64,000 nt of DNA from Steroidobacter gossypii (GCF_016801985.1 NZ_JAEVLS010000006.1:434001-498000), one strand, 5' to 3'. Positions 36,612 through 47,027 are shown, counted from the stretch's first letter. Notes: generated from the letters alone by a model not told the origin. A program made the numbers and translations.

Positions 36612-38243
36612 ATGAGCGCTTTAAGCCGTCGCGAATTTCTTGCCACCCTGTCGGCTGCCGGCATTGCGCCAACGGCTTTCGCCGGCGGTCGCGGCGGCGA
36701 ACGGCCTGGCGGCGGCGCCGGCCCTGCATTTCTGCACGGCGTGGCCAGCGGCGATCCGTTGCATGACCGCGTCATTCTGTGGACGCGTGTGACGCCGAAG
36801 CGGCTCGGCGACGTCGTTCACGGTCGCTGGAGCGTCGCCACCGATCACAAGCTGAGAAAGGTGGTTCGCTCCGGCGGGTTTGTCACCGATGTGACGCGCG
36901 ATTTCACGGTGAAAATCGACGCCGCGGGCTTGAAACCGGACAGCGTTTACTACTATCGCTTCGAAACGCGGGGCGCCGAGTCGGTCGTCGGTCGCACGCG
37001 GACGCTGCCGCTGTTCTTCAAGAAGCGCTGGCGGATGGCATTTGCGTCGTGCTCCAACTATCCGTACGGCTACTTCAACGCTTATGGTCGGATCGCGGCG
37101 CGCACCGATATCGATCTGGTGCTGCATCTGGGCGACTATCTCTATGAGTACGCGCAGGGCGAGTACGCCAATCCCGCGCTCGCGAGCCTGCGCGATGTGG
37201 TCCCGTCGAACGAGATCCTGTCGCTCACCGACTATCGGCTGCGTCATGCGTTGTACAAATCCGATCCTGATCTGCAGGAGTTGCATCGGCTGCAGCCGTT
37301 CATCTGCGTCTGGGACGATCATGAAAGCGCCAACGACGCCTGGCGTGACGGCGCCGAGAACCACGATCCGGAGAACGGCGAAGGCGAATGGGTGGTCCGC
37401 CGCCGGCAGGCCGTGCGGGCGTACAACGAGTACATGCCGATTCGCAGCGGCCACTATTTCGACGACCGGATCTATCGCCGTTTCCGTATCGGCAACCTGG
37501 CCGATCTGATCATGCTCGATACGCGCCTGCACGGCCGAGACCTGCAGGCTGCGTTCAAGAGCGGACAGTCGGAGCTGCCCGCGAACGATCCCACGATCAA
37601 CGACGGCGCTCGAACGCTGCTGGGCTTCGATCAGGAGGCGTGGCTCGAGCGTCGATTGTGGGAGTCCAAGATGCGTGGCGCGCAGTGGCGTGTGCTCGGC
37701 CAGCAAGTCATGATGGCGCAGCTCAGCAGCACGTTCGGGCAGAGCTTCATCAATCCCGATCAATGGGACGGCTATCGTCCGGCGCGCGAGCGCCTGTATC
37801 GCCACCTGCTCGATAACGACATCGCCAACAACGTGGTGCTCACCGGCGATATCCATTCGTCCTGGTGCAGCGATCTCACCTTGAATCCGTGGGATGCCGC
37901 CGCCTACAACCCGCAAACGGGGGCGGGGGTGGTGGGAGCGGAGTTCGTTTGTCCCGCGGTGACGTCACCGGGTCCCGTGCCGGACGCCGCGGCGGACACG
38001 CTCGCCATGCAGCTGCGCTTCGTCTCGCCGCACATGAAGTACATCAACCTCAATCGTCGTGGCTATGGCGTGCTCGATCTGTCGCACCAGGCGGCGAGAT
38101 GCGAGATCTATCATGTCGCCACGGTCGACGCCAAAGATGAGCGGGAAACGTTGGCCACGGTCATGGTGAGCGAAGCTGGCAACAACGTCGTCAAGAGCGC
38201 CAGCGAGCAGGCGCCGAGCTCACCTTCGGCCGTGAACTTCTAG
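36612..38243 (+). CDS. phoD: PhoD-type alkaline phosphatase/phosphodiesterase
   Basis: A 543-residue secreted metalloenzyme of the PhoD family. The N-terminus has a Tat signal (SRREFLATLSAAGIAPTAFA). Motifs are LHLGDYLYEYA, VWDDHESAN, VLGQQVMMAQL and TGDIHSSW, which carry the calcium and iron ligands of PhoD. Enzymes of this kind release phosphate from phosphodiesters such as teichoic acids and nucleic-acid fragments. It is divergent from the S1/P1 nuclease gene, so a joint function in nucleic-acid phosphate scavenging is plausible. Confidence 0.88.
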   Translation: MSALSRREFLATLSAAGIAPTAFAGGRGGERPGGGAGPAFLHGVASGDPLHDRVILWTRVTPKRLGDVVHGRWSVATDHKLRKVVRSGGFVTDVTRDFTVKIDAAGLKPDSVYYYRFETRGAESVVGRTRTLPLFFKKRWRMAFASCSNYPYGYFNAYGRIAARTDIDLVLHLGDYLYEYAQGEYANPALASLRDVVPSNEILSLTDYRLRHALYKSDPDLQELHRLQPFICVWDDHESANDAWRDGAENHDPENGEGEWVVRRRQAVRAYNEYMPIRSGHYFDDRIYRRFRIGNLADLIMLDTRLHGRDLQAAFKSGQSELPANDPTINDGARTLLGFDQEAWLERRLWESKMRGAQWRVLGQQVMMAQLSSTFGQSFINPDQWDGYRPARERLYRHLLDNDIANNVVLTGDIHSSWCSDLTLNPWDAAAYNPQTGAGVVGAEFVCPAVTSPGPVPDAAADTLAMQLRFVSPHMKYINLNRRGYGVLDLSHQAARCEIYHVATVDAKDERETLATVMVSEAGNNVVKSASEQAPSSPSAVNF

Positions 38244-38255
38244 TCCACCAGAGCT

Positions 38256-38283
38256 CACGCAGGTCTCTTTTGTGACCTGCGTG
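38256..38283. terminator. bidirectional hairpin terminator
   Basis: A perfect 10-base-pair stem (38256-38265 with 38274-38283) with an 8-base T-rich loop lies between the stops of the convergent PhoD-type and glycosyltransferase genes. Confidence 0.7.
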
Positions 38284-38289
38284 GGCGGT

Positions 38290-39168
38290 TCAGGCGTACC
38301 GCATCACGGTCACGTCGTCCGCGGGAGTTATCATCAGCGCGTCGCTTTCCGGCGCGGGTGACTTGTGAATGCCGTGGACGGTCCAGCGAGCGCGCATGCG
38401 GCGGGTGTCACGACGGATCTGCTGGTTGCGCTCGCGGCTTTCTTTGGTCTTATAGGGACGCTCGTGGTGCAAGTGGACGCAGATGGCCGAGTAGCGAATC
38501 TGCAGGCCGCGCACCCCGCTGTTCTCCAGGCGTTCGCCGAACTCCCGATCCTGCGCCCAATAGGCCATGCGCTCGTCGAAGCCGTTGATGCGGATCATGT
38601 CGCTGCGCCAGCCCGAGGCATTGTGGCCGTTCCAGGTCGGACGGGTCGGCGTGATCGCGTTCATCAGCCCGGCGCGCCACGGGCTGCAAGCCAGTCGACC
38701 GAGCTTCCGCGATCGAGGCATGCCGTTGGCGATCAGCCATTGGGGATCGAGCGCGTGGCCAGCGAGAATGTCTTCAGCCGTGATGCGCGAGGACGCCTTG
38801 GCGGAGAGTTTGAAATAGCCACCGGACAGGAACCGGCCCGGTCGCGCACGCTCCAGGTGAGTCGCGACGAAGTCCGCGCGTGGAATGCAGTCGCCATCGG
38901 AGAAGATCAGATAATCGGCGCCGGTGCTGGCGATGGCCTGATTCAGGATGCGGCACTTCCGGAAGCCCTGGTCCTCGTGCCACACGTGCTTGATGGGCAA
39001 AGAGAACTGCGAGGAAACATCTTTGATCAGCTCGCGCGTTGCGCCGGTGGAGCCGTCGTCGGCCACGATCAGTTCGAAGTCACGATGAGTCTGCGCGGCA
39101 TACCCGACCAGGGTTGGCCGCAGACGATCGGGAGCGTTGTAGGTGCTCAGAATGACGGCAGTTTTCAT
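38290..39168 (-). CDS. family 2 glycosyltransferase
   Basis: A 292-residue GT-A glycosyltransferase. ILSTYNAPDRL and IVADDGSTGATRE bind the nucleotide; DGDC is the metal-binding DxD-type motif; WAQDREFGERL carries the acceptor and catalytic-base region. Its best general match is the family of polysaccharide and LPS transferases. It lies downstream of a second glycosyltransferase on the same strand (39265-40089), so both probably decorate a cell-surface glycan. Confidence 0.85.
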   Translation of the reverse strand: MKTAVILSTYNAPDRLRPTLVGYAAQTHRDFELIVADDGSTGATRELIKDVSSQFSLPIKHVWHEDQGFRKCRILNQAIASTGADYLIFSDGDCIPRADFVATHLERARPGRFLSGGYFKLSAKASSRITAEDILAGHALDPQWLIANGMPRSRKLGRLACSPWRAGLMNAITPTRPTWNGHNASGWRSDMIRINGFDERMAYWAQDREFGERLENSGVRGLQIRYSAICVHLHHERPYKTKESRERNQQIRRDTRRMRARWTVHGIHKSPAPESDALMITPADDVTVMRYA

Positions 39169-39264
39169 GTTCGCACGCAGTCATGGAGGACCGCGGCGAT
39201 GATGGGGGGCGACTGTTGCAGCAATACTGTGAAGCCGCGACAGAATGGCGACAGTGTGCGGAAC

Positions 39265-40089
39265 TCAGGGCTCGATGCCGTGCTGTCGTAACAGTTTGTG
39301 AGCCAGCTCACGCGAGTGCGGGTTCTGTTGCAATTCGAAGTAACGCAGCCTTCGATACACCGCCTGCGTGGCCGCGATCTGGGCCACGACATAACCGCGT
39401 GCACCGTCCAGAAACGCCAGGCGCAAAAAGTAGTCTTTGAGAAAGATGGCGATGAATATGAAGGGGCAGCTCCACAGCGGCGCCGGCTTGCCGCGCTCCA
39501 GCCAGTCGTAGGTTTTGAGCTCGGTGTAGCGGAGAATTTTCAGGTGCTTATGGACCAGCGTCGGATTGTGGTGATGAATGAACGGTTGATCGAATGTCGC
39601 AACCGGGCCGGAGAAACGTAGCGCTTCATGCACGCGGGCGTCGGTCCAGCGAGCGCGCTGGCGATGGTACAGGCGGGCGATGCGCTCTGCCTTCATCGGC
39701 CGGTACCAGCGCATCGGCTTGCCCATGTACAGCGTTTTCCTGCGCAGGATCGCGCCTGCCGTGTCAGAGCGCATCAGGGCAGGCAGCCGCGCATACAACT
39801 CCGCAGCCAGCTCAGGTGTGAGCTGTTCGTCGGCGTCGAGAGTCAATATCCAATCGTGACGAGCGTGTGACGTAGCGAAGTTGCGCTGCGGCCCGAACCC
39901 CAACCAGTCTTGCACGACGACTCGGGCGCCATGAGCAGCGGCTATCTCGCACGTTGCGTCGGTGCTTCCGCAATCGACGACGAGCTTGTCGGCGACGAAG
40001 GGCACGCTGTCCAGGCACTGTGCCAGCGTCGCGGCTTCGTTGCGTGTGATGACGATCAACGTGATCGGCAACTGTTCGGGGATACTCAA
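39265..40089 (-). CDS. LPS core-type glycosyltransferase (WaaE/KdtX-like)
   Basis: A 274-residue GT2 protein with ITRNEAATLAQCLDSV, VVDCGSTDAT and the metal motif LDADEQLTPEL. The pattern of length and motifs (DARVHEALRF, HHHNPTLVHKHLKI, LKDYFLRLAFLDGARGYV) resembles the LPS inner-core beta-1,4-glucosyltransferase family (WaaE/KdtX). It is followed by a second GT2 gene 96 bases downstream. The donor and acceptor are not determinable. Confidence 0.85.
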   Translation of the reverse strand: MSIPEQLPITLIVITRNEAATLAQCLDSVPFVADKLVVDCGSTDATCEIAAAHGARVVVQDWLGFGPQRNFATSHARHDWILTLDADEQLTPELAAELYARLPALMRSDTAGAILRRKTLYMGKPMRWYRPMKAERIARLYHRQRARWTDARVHEALRFSGPVATFDQPFIHHHNPTLVHKHLKILRYTELKTYDWLERGKPAPLWSCPFIFIAIFLKDYFLRLAFLDGARGYVVAQIAATQAVYRRLRYFELQQNPHSRELAHKLLRQHGIEP

Positions 40090-40173
40090 GCTGAAATCGC
40101 GGGTGGCCGGCGGCCCGATTGCCGCCGGCGCGAAGGGTGTCAGGACAGTGTGACGGGACGATTGCAGCGGGGG

Positions 40174-41436
40174 TTATTTCAGGCCCATGCAATTGGCGTA
40201 GTACGTGACGGTCGCCGGCCAGTCGGAGAAGACGCCAATGACGCCGACTTTGCGCGCCAGCACGTCGAGTGCTTTGTACATGTCGCTATCTTTCTTGAGA
40301 GCGCGGCCGGTCGGGTCGAAGCTGTAATAGAAGCCCGCCCCAACACCGCCGTTGCGCAGATCCGAGCGTTCGAACGACCAGGTGATGATCTGGAAGCCCA
40401 GGCTCTTGATATCGAGCGCGTATTGGGAAGGCACGATCTCGTCGGCTTCGTTCACCGCCAGCAGCACACCCATCGGTGGAGCGATGATTTTCACGCCGCG
40501 CTTTTTGAGCTGCTTCAGCTCTTCGAGCGACAGGCGCGGCAGATTGGCCGAGGGATCGACGTCATCGAGATACACGGCCTGCTGACCGAAGCGGGGCTCG
40601 TGCTCGATCCAGTAAAGCACGTCGCGAATATCGAACGATTGCGGCCACACATCCTTGGGGTTCACGCCCGCGGCCTTGAATTCGTCGATCATTTTCTGCG
40701 CGTAGTTTTCCTGGCCGCCGAACACTGTCTGCAGACGTTGCGGGTCGCCGGACTTCAGCTCCGGCGTATGTTTGACGCCGAGTTTCTTGTTCAGCTCGAT
40801 GCTCTCGCGCAGTGTGAGCAGCGTGCCGCGGCCGGTATAAAGATCGGTGCGCCAGGCGGCGGTGCCGCCGAGATAACCCTTGGCCGTGGTGGCGTTCGGG
40901 TTGGCCGCGTCCATCTTGCCCTTCAGTGTTTTGAATTCGGCCAGCGTCAGATCACTGGCGCAGCACTTGGGGGTCGAGCCCGGGCCAGACCACGGCACGG
41001 TGCATTGGCCGTTGAGCGGAGTGTCGACGATGTTGGTGGTGGTGTGCAGGTCGCATTCGGCGTGACGACACACCAGTTCGCCGTCCTTGGTGAAAGTCAC
41101 ATCGCACTCGACGATGCCCGCGCCCTGACGCGCGCCGGCCTGGTACGCTTCCTTGGTGTGCTCGGGAAATTGCAACGGCGCGCCCCGATGCGCGATGGAG
41201 AAGTCGGTCTTGTAGAACGGACCGTTCTCGCAACGCTGCAGCTTGTCTTTCAAGCGGCCGTCGTCGAGCCCGTCGACCAGATAGAACGGCCGGTCGCCGA
41301 CCTGCACGGAGCTGCGCGGCCCACGATCATTGCTGTTGCGATCGTAGTCGCGGCCACGATCGCCGGCGACTGATGCGAAGGAGCAAAGCGCTGCCAGCAA
41401 AGCCGCGGACGCGGCCAGATGCAAATGGTGGGGCAT
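40174..41436 (-). CDS. glycerophosphodiester phosphodiesterase, secreted
   Basis: A 420-residue GDPD enzyme. The signal peptide ends near residue 24 (ALLAALCSFASVAG). Catalytic motifs include IAHRGAPLQFPEHT with HRG and E, and VECDVTFTKDGELVCRHAE with the metal-binding Glu/Asp and second His. The C-terminal W-S motif (IITWSFERSD) is family-typical. It hydrolyses glycerophosphodiesters to glycerol-3-phosphate and an alcohol. AGGAGAG lies four bases before the start. It is about 75 residues longer than the cytoplasmic UgpQ type, like periplasmic GlpQ. Confidence 0.9.
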   Translation of the reverse strand: MPHHLHLAASAALLAALCSFASVAGDRGRDYDRNSNDRGPRSSVQVGDRPFYLVDGLDDGRLKDKLQRCENGPFYKTDFSIAHRGAPLQFPEHTKEAYQAGARQGAGIVECDVTFTKDGELVCRHAECDLHTTTNIVDTPLNGQCTVPWSGPGSTPKCCASDLTLAEFKTLKGKMDAANPNATTAKGYLGGTAAWRTDLYTGRGTLLTLRESIELNKKLGVKHTPELKSGDPQRLQTVFGGQENYAQKMIDEFKAAGVNPKDVWPQSFDIRDVLYWIEHEPRFGQQAVYLDDVDPSANLPRLSLEELKQLKKRGVKIIAPPMGVLLAVNEADEIVPSQYALDIKSLGFQIITWSFERSDLRNGGVGAGFYYSFDPTGRALKKDSDMYKALDVLARKVGVIGVFSDWPATVTYYANCMGLK

Positions 41437-41586
41437 TGAACTCTCCTGCGAATGGATAGGGAGTCCGGCGCCACATGCTGGTCGACTTGCTGAGGCGCGC
41501 GAACCGGCCTACTGATACGCCGGCGAAGTTCAAACGAGGTTGCGGTTGGATGATCGCTCGATGACGATCGGAACCACCGGGCGGGC

Positions 41587-41808
41587 TCAGCTATCGGAGC
41601 TCCGCTCCGCGTGTAGCACGTTGCGGACCAGGCGGGTGGCGAGCACGGACACGAAAGTCTTGACTCGCGCTTGCGAATTCAGCCGCGCATGCTCGATTTC
41701 GTAGAGCTCGCGAACATGTTCAACCGGGGTGTCGCTCTCCCTGGCGAGAGCTTCGATGGCTTGTTGATGTTTGGCCGGATCACCTGCGTTATTGCGCAAG
41801 ACGGTCAT
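41587..41808 (-). CDS. DUF3562 family protein
   Basis: A 73-residue protein with no known function that looks like the DUF3562 family: AIEALARESDTPVEHVRELYEIEHARLNSQARVKTFVSVLATR. It is small, helical and probably soluble. The start is fixed by GGAGGG three bases before the ATG at 41808; a longer frame to 41922 has no such site. It lies 150 bases before the glycerophosphodiesterase gene on the same strand. Confidence 0.75.
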   Translation of the reverse strand: MTVLRNNAGDPAKHQQAIEALARESDTPVEHVRELYEIEHARLNSQARVKTFVSVLATRLVRNVLHAERSSDS

Positions 41809-42193
41809 GATCCCTCCAGATTTTCTCAAAGGCCGGTGCATCGACGGCGCGCATGTTAGCCGTAGTCGGGGCGGGAACGGCCAACTTCCAGGTCCGTGCG
41901 CCATGCAGGTGCGGGCGCTCAAACTGGTTTCTCTGCCGTGTCAGTCACTTGCAGCGGGATGCTGGGCGGCGGCCGATAACCTGTCACATTCGCGGAACGC
42001 GCCGATTGCGCAAGTCAAGCAATAACTTCCAAGGCTGTAAAAGATTTCCGCCAGAACGAGCCCGGCGCTACCGGAGCCCGGACACGCTAGGAATCTTCCG
42101 TAGGGCCGGTTAGGGCGAACCCCGAATCCCTCGATGTTTGGTCAAGCGGGCCGCCGCGCCGACCGATAACCGCTTGCAGTACTTTGTGATCGG
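41809..42193. other. intergenic region between divergent genes
   Basis: About 385 bases between the DUF3562 gene and the chemoreceptor. Apart from the candidate flagellar-type promoter at 42142-42169, I see no gene, RNA or clear repeat. A second copy of GGCCGATAA at about 41970 has no matching -35 element. Confidence 0.5.
42142..42169 (+). promoter_or_regulatory. possible sigma-28 (FliA) promoter of the chemoreceptor gene
   Basis: TCAAG at 42142-42146 and ACCGATAA at 42162-42169 resemble the FliA consensus TCAAG and GCCGATAA, with 15 bases between, one more than the usual 14. The -10 part differs from consensus at one position. A flagellar-type promoter would suit a methyl-accepting chemotaxis gene. 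Confidence 0.45.
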
Positions 42194-43933
42194 ATGAGGG
42201 GAGTTGTCGTGGGTTTGTCCAGACTCAGCATCAATGCGCGACTGAGCGCGGCCTTCGCAATCGTGATCGCGATTCTCATCGTGTTGATCACGGTGGCTAC
42301 AGTGAGCCAGGGCAGGCAAGTCGACGCGCAGCGCGCCAACATCGAGACCTACCAGATCATCGAACAGGTCAACGGCCTGAGCGATGCGCTGATCAACATG
42401 GAGACCGGCGCGCGCGGCTTTTTGTTGACCGGTGACGACGCGTTTCTCGAGCCGCTGGTGACAGGCCGCGAGAACTTCACGGCGCACGCCGCGAAGATCG
42501 AGGAGTCCAGCGAAGATTCACGGTTGCTGGAGAGGCTGGACAAACTGCGCGCGGCGCAGACGGATTGGCTGGCGCATGCGGTGGAGCCCGCGATCGGATT
42601 GCGTCGTGAAGTGAGCACTGGCGACGCGACTATGTCCGACGTGGTTGCGCTCGAGCGTGAAGCCCGCGGCAAGAAAGGCATGGACGCCATGCGCGTCATG
42701 CTCGCCGAGCTCGAACAACTCGAGCACGAATTGTTAGAGGAGCGCGCTGTTGCCGCGGAACAGGCGCGAGCTTCGTCTGCGATGGTCTTGATTGGCGGCG
42801 GAGCCATCGCCGTCATTCTGTCCATCGTGCTGGCCATCGCCATCGCACGCAGTATCGTTAATCCGTTGCGCCAGGTGTTGCGCGCGACCGAGGATCTGCG
42901 CGCCGGCGACGGCGATCTCACTTATCAACTGCCGGAGATGAATGCCGAGTTCGGCGAGATCTCTCGTTCGTTGAACGGCTTCATCGGCAAGCTCCACCAG
43001 ATCATCTCGACCACCAAGTCGCTGTCGGCGTCCATGTCCAGCGGTGCTCTGCAAATCGCCCGCGGCAACGACGATCTCAATCAGCGCACGCAGGAACAGG
43101 CGGCCGCGCTGGAACAGACAGCGTCCAGCATGGAAGAGATGACCGCGACTGTGAAACAGAATGCCGACAACGCGCGGCAAGCCAATCAGCTGTCCAGCAA
43201 TGCGCGGAGCCACGCCGAGAAAGGCAGCCAGGTCGTGCAACGAGCCGTGGGTGCAATGGAACAGATCAATGCTTCCAGCCGCAAGATCGCCGACATCATC
43301 GGCGTCATCGACGAGATCGCGTTCCAGACCAACCTGCTGGCATTGAATGCAGCTGTCGAAGCGGCGCGCGCCGGCGAGCAGGGCCGTGGCTTCGCCGTGG
43401 TCGCCACCGAAGTCCGCAGCCTCGCGCAGCGTAGCGCCAGCGCCGCGAAAGAGATCAAAGATTTGATAAACGATTCGGTCAGCAAGGTGCGCGCCGGCAC
43501 CGAGCTGGTCGACGAATCGGGTCGCACGCTGACCGACATCATGGAAGCGGTGAGAAAGGTCAGCGACATCGTTGCCGAGATCGCCGCGGCCAGCGAGGAA
43601 CAAGCCGAGGGCATCGATCAAGTGAACAACGCGGTGTCGCAGATGGACTCGATGACGCAGCAGAACGCCGCGTTGGTCGAGCAGGCGTCCGCTGCCAGCA
43701 AGTCGCTCGAACAGCAGGGCCAGGGGCTGGTGGCGCAAGTCGGCCAGTTCCGGACCGCTGAGAATGTGACTTCGCAGGTCGTCGCTCCGATCGTGGCCGC
43801 CAAGCCTCGGGCGACGCTGCAGTCGACCGCCAAAGCCGCCACGACGGCCATCAAGAAACCGGTCAAGAAGATCGCGCGCGTGCCTGCCACGCCTCTTGCA
43901 AAGGCAAGCGGCGACGATTGGCATGAGTTCTAA
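42194..43933 (+). CDS. methyl-accepting chemotaxis protein with C-terminal xWxxF motif
   Basis: A 579-residue chemoreceptor. The first membrane span is at about residues 13-35; the periplasmic domain to about 195 is CHASE3-like ([19 protein letters not shown]); the second span is at about 195-220, then HAMP. The signalling domain has the hairpin tip [21 protein letters not shown] and the methylation helices either side. The protein ends GDDWHEF, which fits the xWxxF pentapeptide that tethers CheR methyltransferase in E. coli receptors, set on a basic, Ala-rich linker of about 50 residues. cheR is encoded at 50987-51856. A FliA-like promoter precedes it. Its stop overlaps the convergent kinase by four bases. 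Confidence 0.93.
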   Translation: MRGVVVGLSRLSINARLSAAFAIVIAILIVLITVATVSQGRQVDAQRANIETYQIIEQVNGLSDALINMETGARGFLLTGDDAFLEPLVTGRENFTAHAAKIEESSEDSRLLERLDKLRAAQTDWLAHAVEPAIGLRREVSTGDATMSDVVALEREARGKKGMDAMRVMLAELEQLEHELLEERAVAAEQARASSAMVLIGGGAIAVILSIVLAIAIARSIVNPLRQVLRATEDLRAGDGDLTYQLPEMNAEFGEISRSLNGFIGKLHQIISTTKSLSASMSSGALQIARGNDDLNQRTQEQAAALEQTASSMEEMTATVKQNADNARQANQLSSNARSHAEKGSQVVQRAVGAMEQINASSRKIADIIGVIDEIAFQTNLLALNAAVEAARAGEQGRGFAVVATEVRSLAQRSASAAKEIKDLINDSVSKVRAGTELVDESGRTLTDIMEAVRKVSDIVAEIAAASEEQAEGIDQVNNAVSQMDSMTQQNAALVEQASAASKSLEQQGQGLVAQVGQFRTAENVTSQVVAPIVAAKPRATLQSTAKAATTAIKKPVKKIARVPATPLAKASGDDWHEF

Positions 43934-46257
43934 AATTCAGCGCTGACGCCAGAGTGCTGGTCGGCCGCCGATACGGCAGCCGCCGGCAATGTGAGATAGA
44001 AGGCGGCGCCCTTGCCGACCTGGCTTTCCGCCCAGATGCGACCGCCATATCGCTGCACGATGCGTGCGGATGTGGCGAGCCCGATGCCCACACCAGGAAA
44101 TTCGGCTAGCGTGTGCATGCGGCGGAACGGCTCGAACAGATGCTGGGCGAAGTTCATATCGAAGCCCACGCCATTGTCGCGGACCACGAAGCCGGGCCCG
44201 GTCTCATCGTCGATGCGCGTCAGCTCGACCGAAGGCCGCTCGGCGTGCTTGGTGTATTTCCACGCGTTGCTCAGCAGGTTGACCAGCAGACTGCGTATCA
44301 ACCTGGGATCGGCGAACAGCGGCGAGCCGCCGTCGATCCGGTAATACACGCGATGGTTGGGATACTGCTGTTGCAATTCCTGAATCACTTCGGCGGCGAC
44401 CACGTTCAGGTCCACCGGCCGGCGCACCAGCTCGATCTTAGTGAGCTGCGCCAGCCCCAGCATACCGTCGATGACGTCGTTCATTCGTCGCACCGACGCA
44501 TCGATGCGCTCCATGCGATGCCGCGCTTCTTGGTCCGGCAATCCTCTGATCAATTCGCGCAGCATGCCGCAGTGGCCGGCCATCGCATTCAGCGGCGCCC
44601 GTAAATCATGTGCGGCCGAGGCGGTGAATTCTTCCAGGTCGCGGTTGGCGTACATCAGCTCCTGATTCATCACCTCCAGCTCGCGAGTCCGCTCCTGCAC
44701 GCGGCGCTCGAGCGAGGCGGTGTGCCGATCGAGATTCTCCCGCAGCAGCGCCTGCTGAAGTGCGATCGCAAGCTGATCGGCGATGCTGTGCGCGGCCTGA
44801 ATGTAGTCGTCGGAGAAGCAATTGGGGCGACCATCGAGCAGCTCGAGCATGCCGAGCAAATGCTGCTCGCCGCGTAGTGGCAAGCCTGCGTACGAAACCA
44901 TACCGGCCTTGCGCAGATCGGCAAACAACTCGCAATCCGCCGCGGCGTTCAGATCTCCGAGCACGATGGTCGAATCTGCGCCGGCGTCGCGTAATGCTTG
45001 CTCGTATGTTGCAATGGAGTGGGCGCGAGGCAGGACGTGTGCGTCTGCGCATGCGCCGGCCGCCACCAGGCGCCGAGGGCTGGAATTTTGTTCGAATACG
45101 ACCAAGCTGGCGCACGCGCAAGGAACCATGCTGCGCAGATGATTCAGAGCCTTCTCGGCGATCTCGCGGGTGGATCGCATGCCCAGAATCGCGCGATCCA
45201 TTTCTGCCACTGCCTCGACGCGACGCAAATGCGCGCGCAGCGCTTCATCACTGCGGCGAACAGCCCGCGAATTCCACCAGATCAGCGAAGAAAAAATCAC
45301 GATGTTGGCGGCGGTGAAGCCGGCGAGGCCCAGCTCCGGGCCGTACCAGCCGCGACGCTGACCTTGCAGCAACAACCAGCCGACGATACAGGGCAGCAGA
45401 ATCGCAGCCGGCAACAAGCGCCGCATTTCCGCGCCGGCCTGATCGAGCGCCATGATTTGTCCGGCCAGCACGAAGCGCGGATGCACGGTTAGCACGCCGG
45501 TGGTCAGCAGCAGCAATCCCAAAGCGGTATGAAATGCCACCACGGAAAAACCGGGCAGTGAATATAGCGGCGCCGCCCGATATGCGTAACCGAGCAGCAT
45601 GATGAACGCCGCAACGGCGGTCACCAGCACCAGCAATTCCATCCCTTGCCACCATCTTTTGAGCCGCGCTGGCCAGGGCAACGTAGCGATGCCAAGCACG
45701 CTGAAGCCCAGGGCGCTGATCGGGGACATGCGCCAGGGGAACACGCGCAGATTGTTGGGTGCGCCGTCCGGTACCAGCAGTTTGTCGATGCCCGTGGTCA
45801 TGTTCAGCACATAGCTGAGCAGCGTCAGGCTGGCGACCAGCAGCACCAACAGCGCGGCCACCGGCTGAATGTGTGACAACGCCCGATTGACGAATCCCTC
45901 GCGCGGTTCGGCGGGCAAACCCGCGAGCGCCAGGCCGCCGAGCGCGAAACACAGTGCTGTATTCGGTTTGAGCGTGCCCAGGCCGGGCACGATGCTGTTG
46001 AACAGCGGTTTGGAGAACCACCATCCCACCAGCGCCATGCCGCCGACAGCCATGCAGACTGCGGCGATGGTGCGAGCAAACGGCATGAAGGCAGGCGGCG
46101 GGCCGGCGCTTGCCACCGCTACGGCGGCCGGAATAGAGGAAGCATCGTCGTGTTTGTTGTTCAGGGGATCTCCTCGCGCGCCCGGTTCCCGTCCGGCTTC
46201 GCTCACCCTGGATTTTGCGAGCAGTCTATGCGTGAGCCCACCGTCAGGCGTCCGCAT
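43930..46257 (-). CDS. membrane sensor histidine kinase with GAF domain
   Basis: A 775-residue kinase. Residues 60-330 hold about eight membrane spans; a GAF domain at about 355-505 follows; then a coiled coil and HisKA with H550 in [12 protein letters not shown]; then the HATPase domain ([22 protein letters not shown]). No receiver domain is attached. The start, ATG 46257, has GAGG eight bases upstream. The FixJ-type regulator gene lies 140 bases upstream on the same strand and is its likely partner. The ligand sensed by GAF or membrane part is unknown. Confidence 0.88.
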   Translation of the reverse strand: MRTPDGGLTHRLLAKSRVSEAGREPGARGDPLNNKHDDASSIPAAVAVASAGPPPAFMPFARTIAAVCMAVGGMALVGWWFSKPLFNSIVPGLGTLKPNTALCFALGGLALAGLPAEPREGFVNRALSHIQPVAALLVLLVASLTLLSYVLNMTTGIDKLLVPDGAPNNLRVFPWRMSPISALGFSVLGIATLPWPARLKRWWQGMELLVLVTAVAAFIMLLGYAYRAAPLYSLPGFSVVAFHTALGLLLLTTGVLTVHPRFVLAGQIMALDQAGAEMRRLLPAAILLPCIVGWLLLQGQRRGWYGPELGLAGFTAANIVIFSSLIWWNSRAVRRSDEALRAHLRRVEAVAEMDRAILGMRSTREIAEKALNHLRSMVPCACASLVVFEQNSSPRRLVAAGACADAHVLPRAHSIATYEQALRDAGADSTIVLGDLNAAADCELFADLRKAGMVSYAGLPLRGEQHLLGMLELLDGRPNCFSDDYIQAAHSIADQLAIALQQALLRENLDRHTASLERRVQERTRELEVMNQELMYANRDLEEFTASAAHDLRAPLNAMAGHCGMLRELIRGLPDQEARHRMERIDASVRRMNDVIDGMLGLAQLTKIELVRRPVDLNVVAAEVIQELQQQYPNHRVYYRIDGGSPLFADPRLIRSLLVNLLSNAWKYTKHAERPSVELTRIDDETGPGFVVRDNGVGFDMNFAQHLFEPFRRMHTLAEFPGVGIGLATSARIVQRYGGRIWAESQVGKGAAFYLTLPAAAVSAADQHSGVSAEF

Positions 46258-46397
46258 CTATACGCACCTCTGCTTAAGGGATGCGTAGCAAAGCGCAGGC
46301 GGCGCAACAGCGGATACAACCGTGCATCATATGTTATCCCCGCAGCGCCGCCGTGAGGCTGGCGGCCATGCGGACGTTTGGGCGCGAGACGTTCAGC

Positions 46398-47027
46398 TCA
46401 GCCCGAGCCCACGCTGGATTGAATGATCATGTGCATGCGGACCAGATGGGCCAGCGACTGGGCGCTCATCTTGTCCATGATGTTGCCGCGATGAACCTCG
46501 ACGGTGCGCTCGCTCAAGCCCAGGTCGAGCGCGATGACTTTGTTGGCGCGCCCCTCCACAACCAGCTGCAACACTTCTTTTTCGCGCGCACTCAGCGTCA
46601 GGAAGCGGGCGCGGATATCGGCATGCCGACGAATGCTCTCGCGATTGTTCGCATCCTTTTTCAATGCGGCGTTGAGGCGCTCGAGCAGGTCCGGCGGCTT
46701 GACCGGCTTTTCCAGGAAATCGAACGCGCCTTCGCGCATGGCTTCCACCACCATGGGAATGTCGGCGTGGTTGGTGATCAGAATCACCGGCAGGATGGAG
46801 CCGATGCGATTCAGATGACGTTGCAGCTCCAGGCCGCTCATTTCCGGCAGCCGCACGTCGAGGATCAACGCGCCGGGCGTGGCCTGATCGAGCTTCTCGA
46901 GAAACTGCGACGGTCGACTGTAAGAAACCACGACATGGCCGGCCGACTGCACGACTGCGGCGAGCCCGTCGCGAACCTCCTGATCGTCATCCAGGATAGA
47001 GACGACCGGTTGCGCCGATTTATTCAT
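46398..47027 (-). CDS. FixJ/NarL-type response regulator
   Basis: A 209-residue regulator with a receiver domain (D57 in LILDVRLPEMSG, K107 in LEKPVK) and a LuxR-type helix-turn-helix at about 141-200 (TLSAREKEVLQLVVEG, IALDLGLSERTVEVHRGNIM). A GGGAGAGG run precedes the start. It resembles FixJ, which activates cbb3 oxidase genes in some bacteria; the cco cluster is 9 kb away on the same strand but a functional link is only a possibility. It is the likely partner of the histidine kinase just downstream. Confidence 0.9.
   Translation of the reverse strand: MNKSAQPVVSILDDDQEVRDGLAAVVQSAGHVVVSYSRPSQFLEKLDQATPGALILDVRLPEMSGLELQRHLNRIGSILPVILITNHADIPMVVEAMREGAFDFLEKPVKPPDLLERLNAALKKDANNRESIRRHADIRARFLTLSAREKEVLQLVVEGRANKVIALDLGLSERTVEVHRGNIMDKMSAQSLAHLVRMHMIIQSSVGSG

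Noticed and set aside
36449-36766. Frame with a CCTKCKP start that looks like a zinc ribbon, ahead of the PhoD-type gene
   Set aside because: It runs into the PhoD-type gene in another frame and loses its pattern after 60 residues.
41968-41976. Second GGCCGATAA resembling a sigma-28 -10
   Set aside because: No TCAAG-like -35 at a workable distance.
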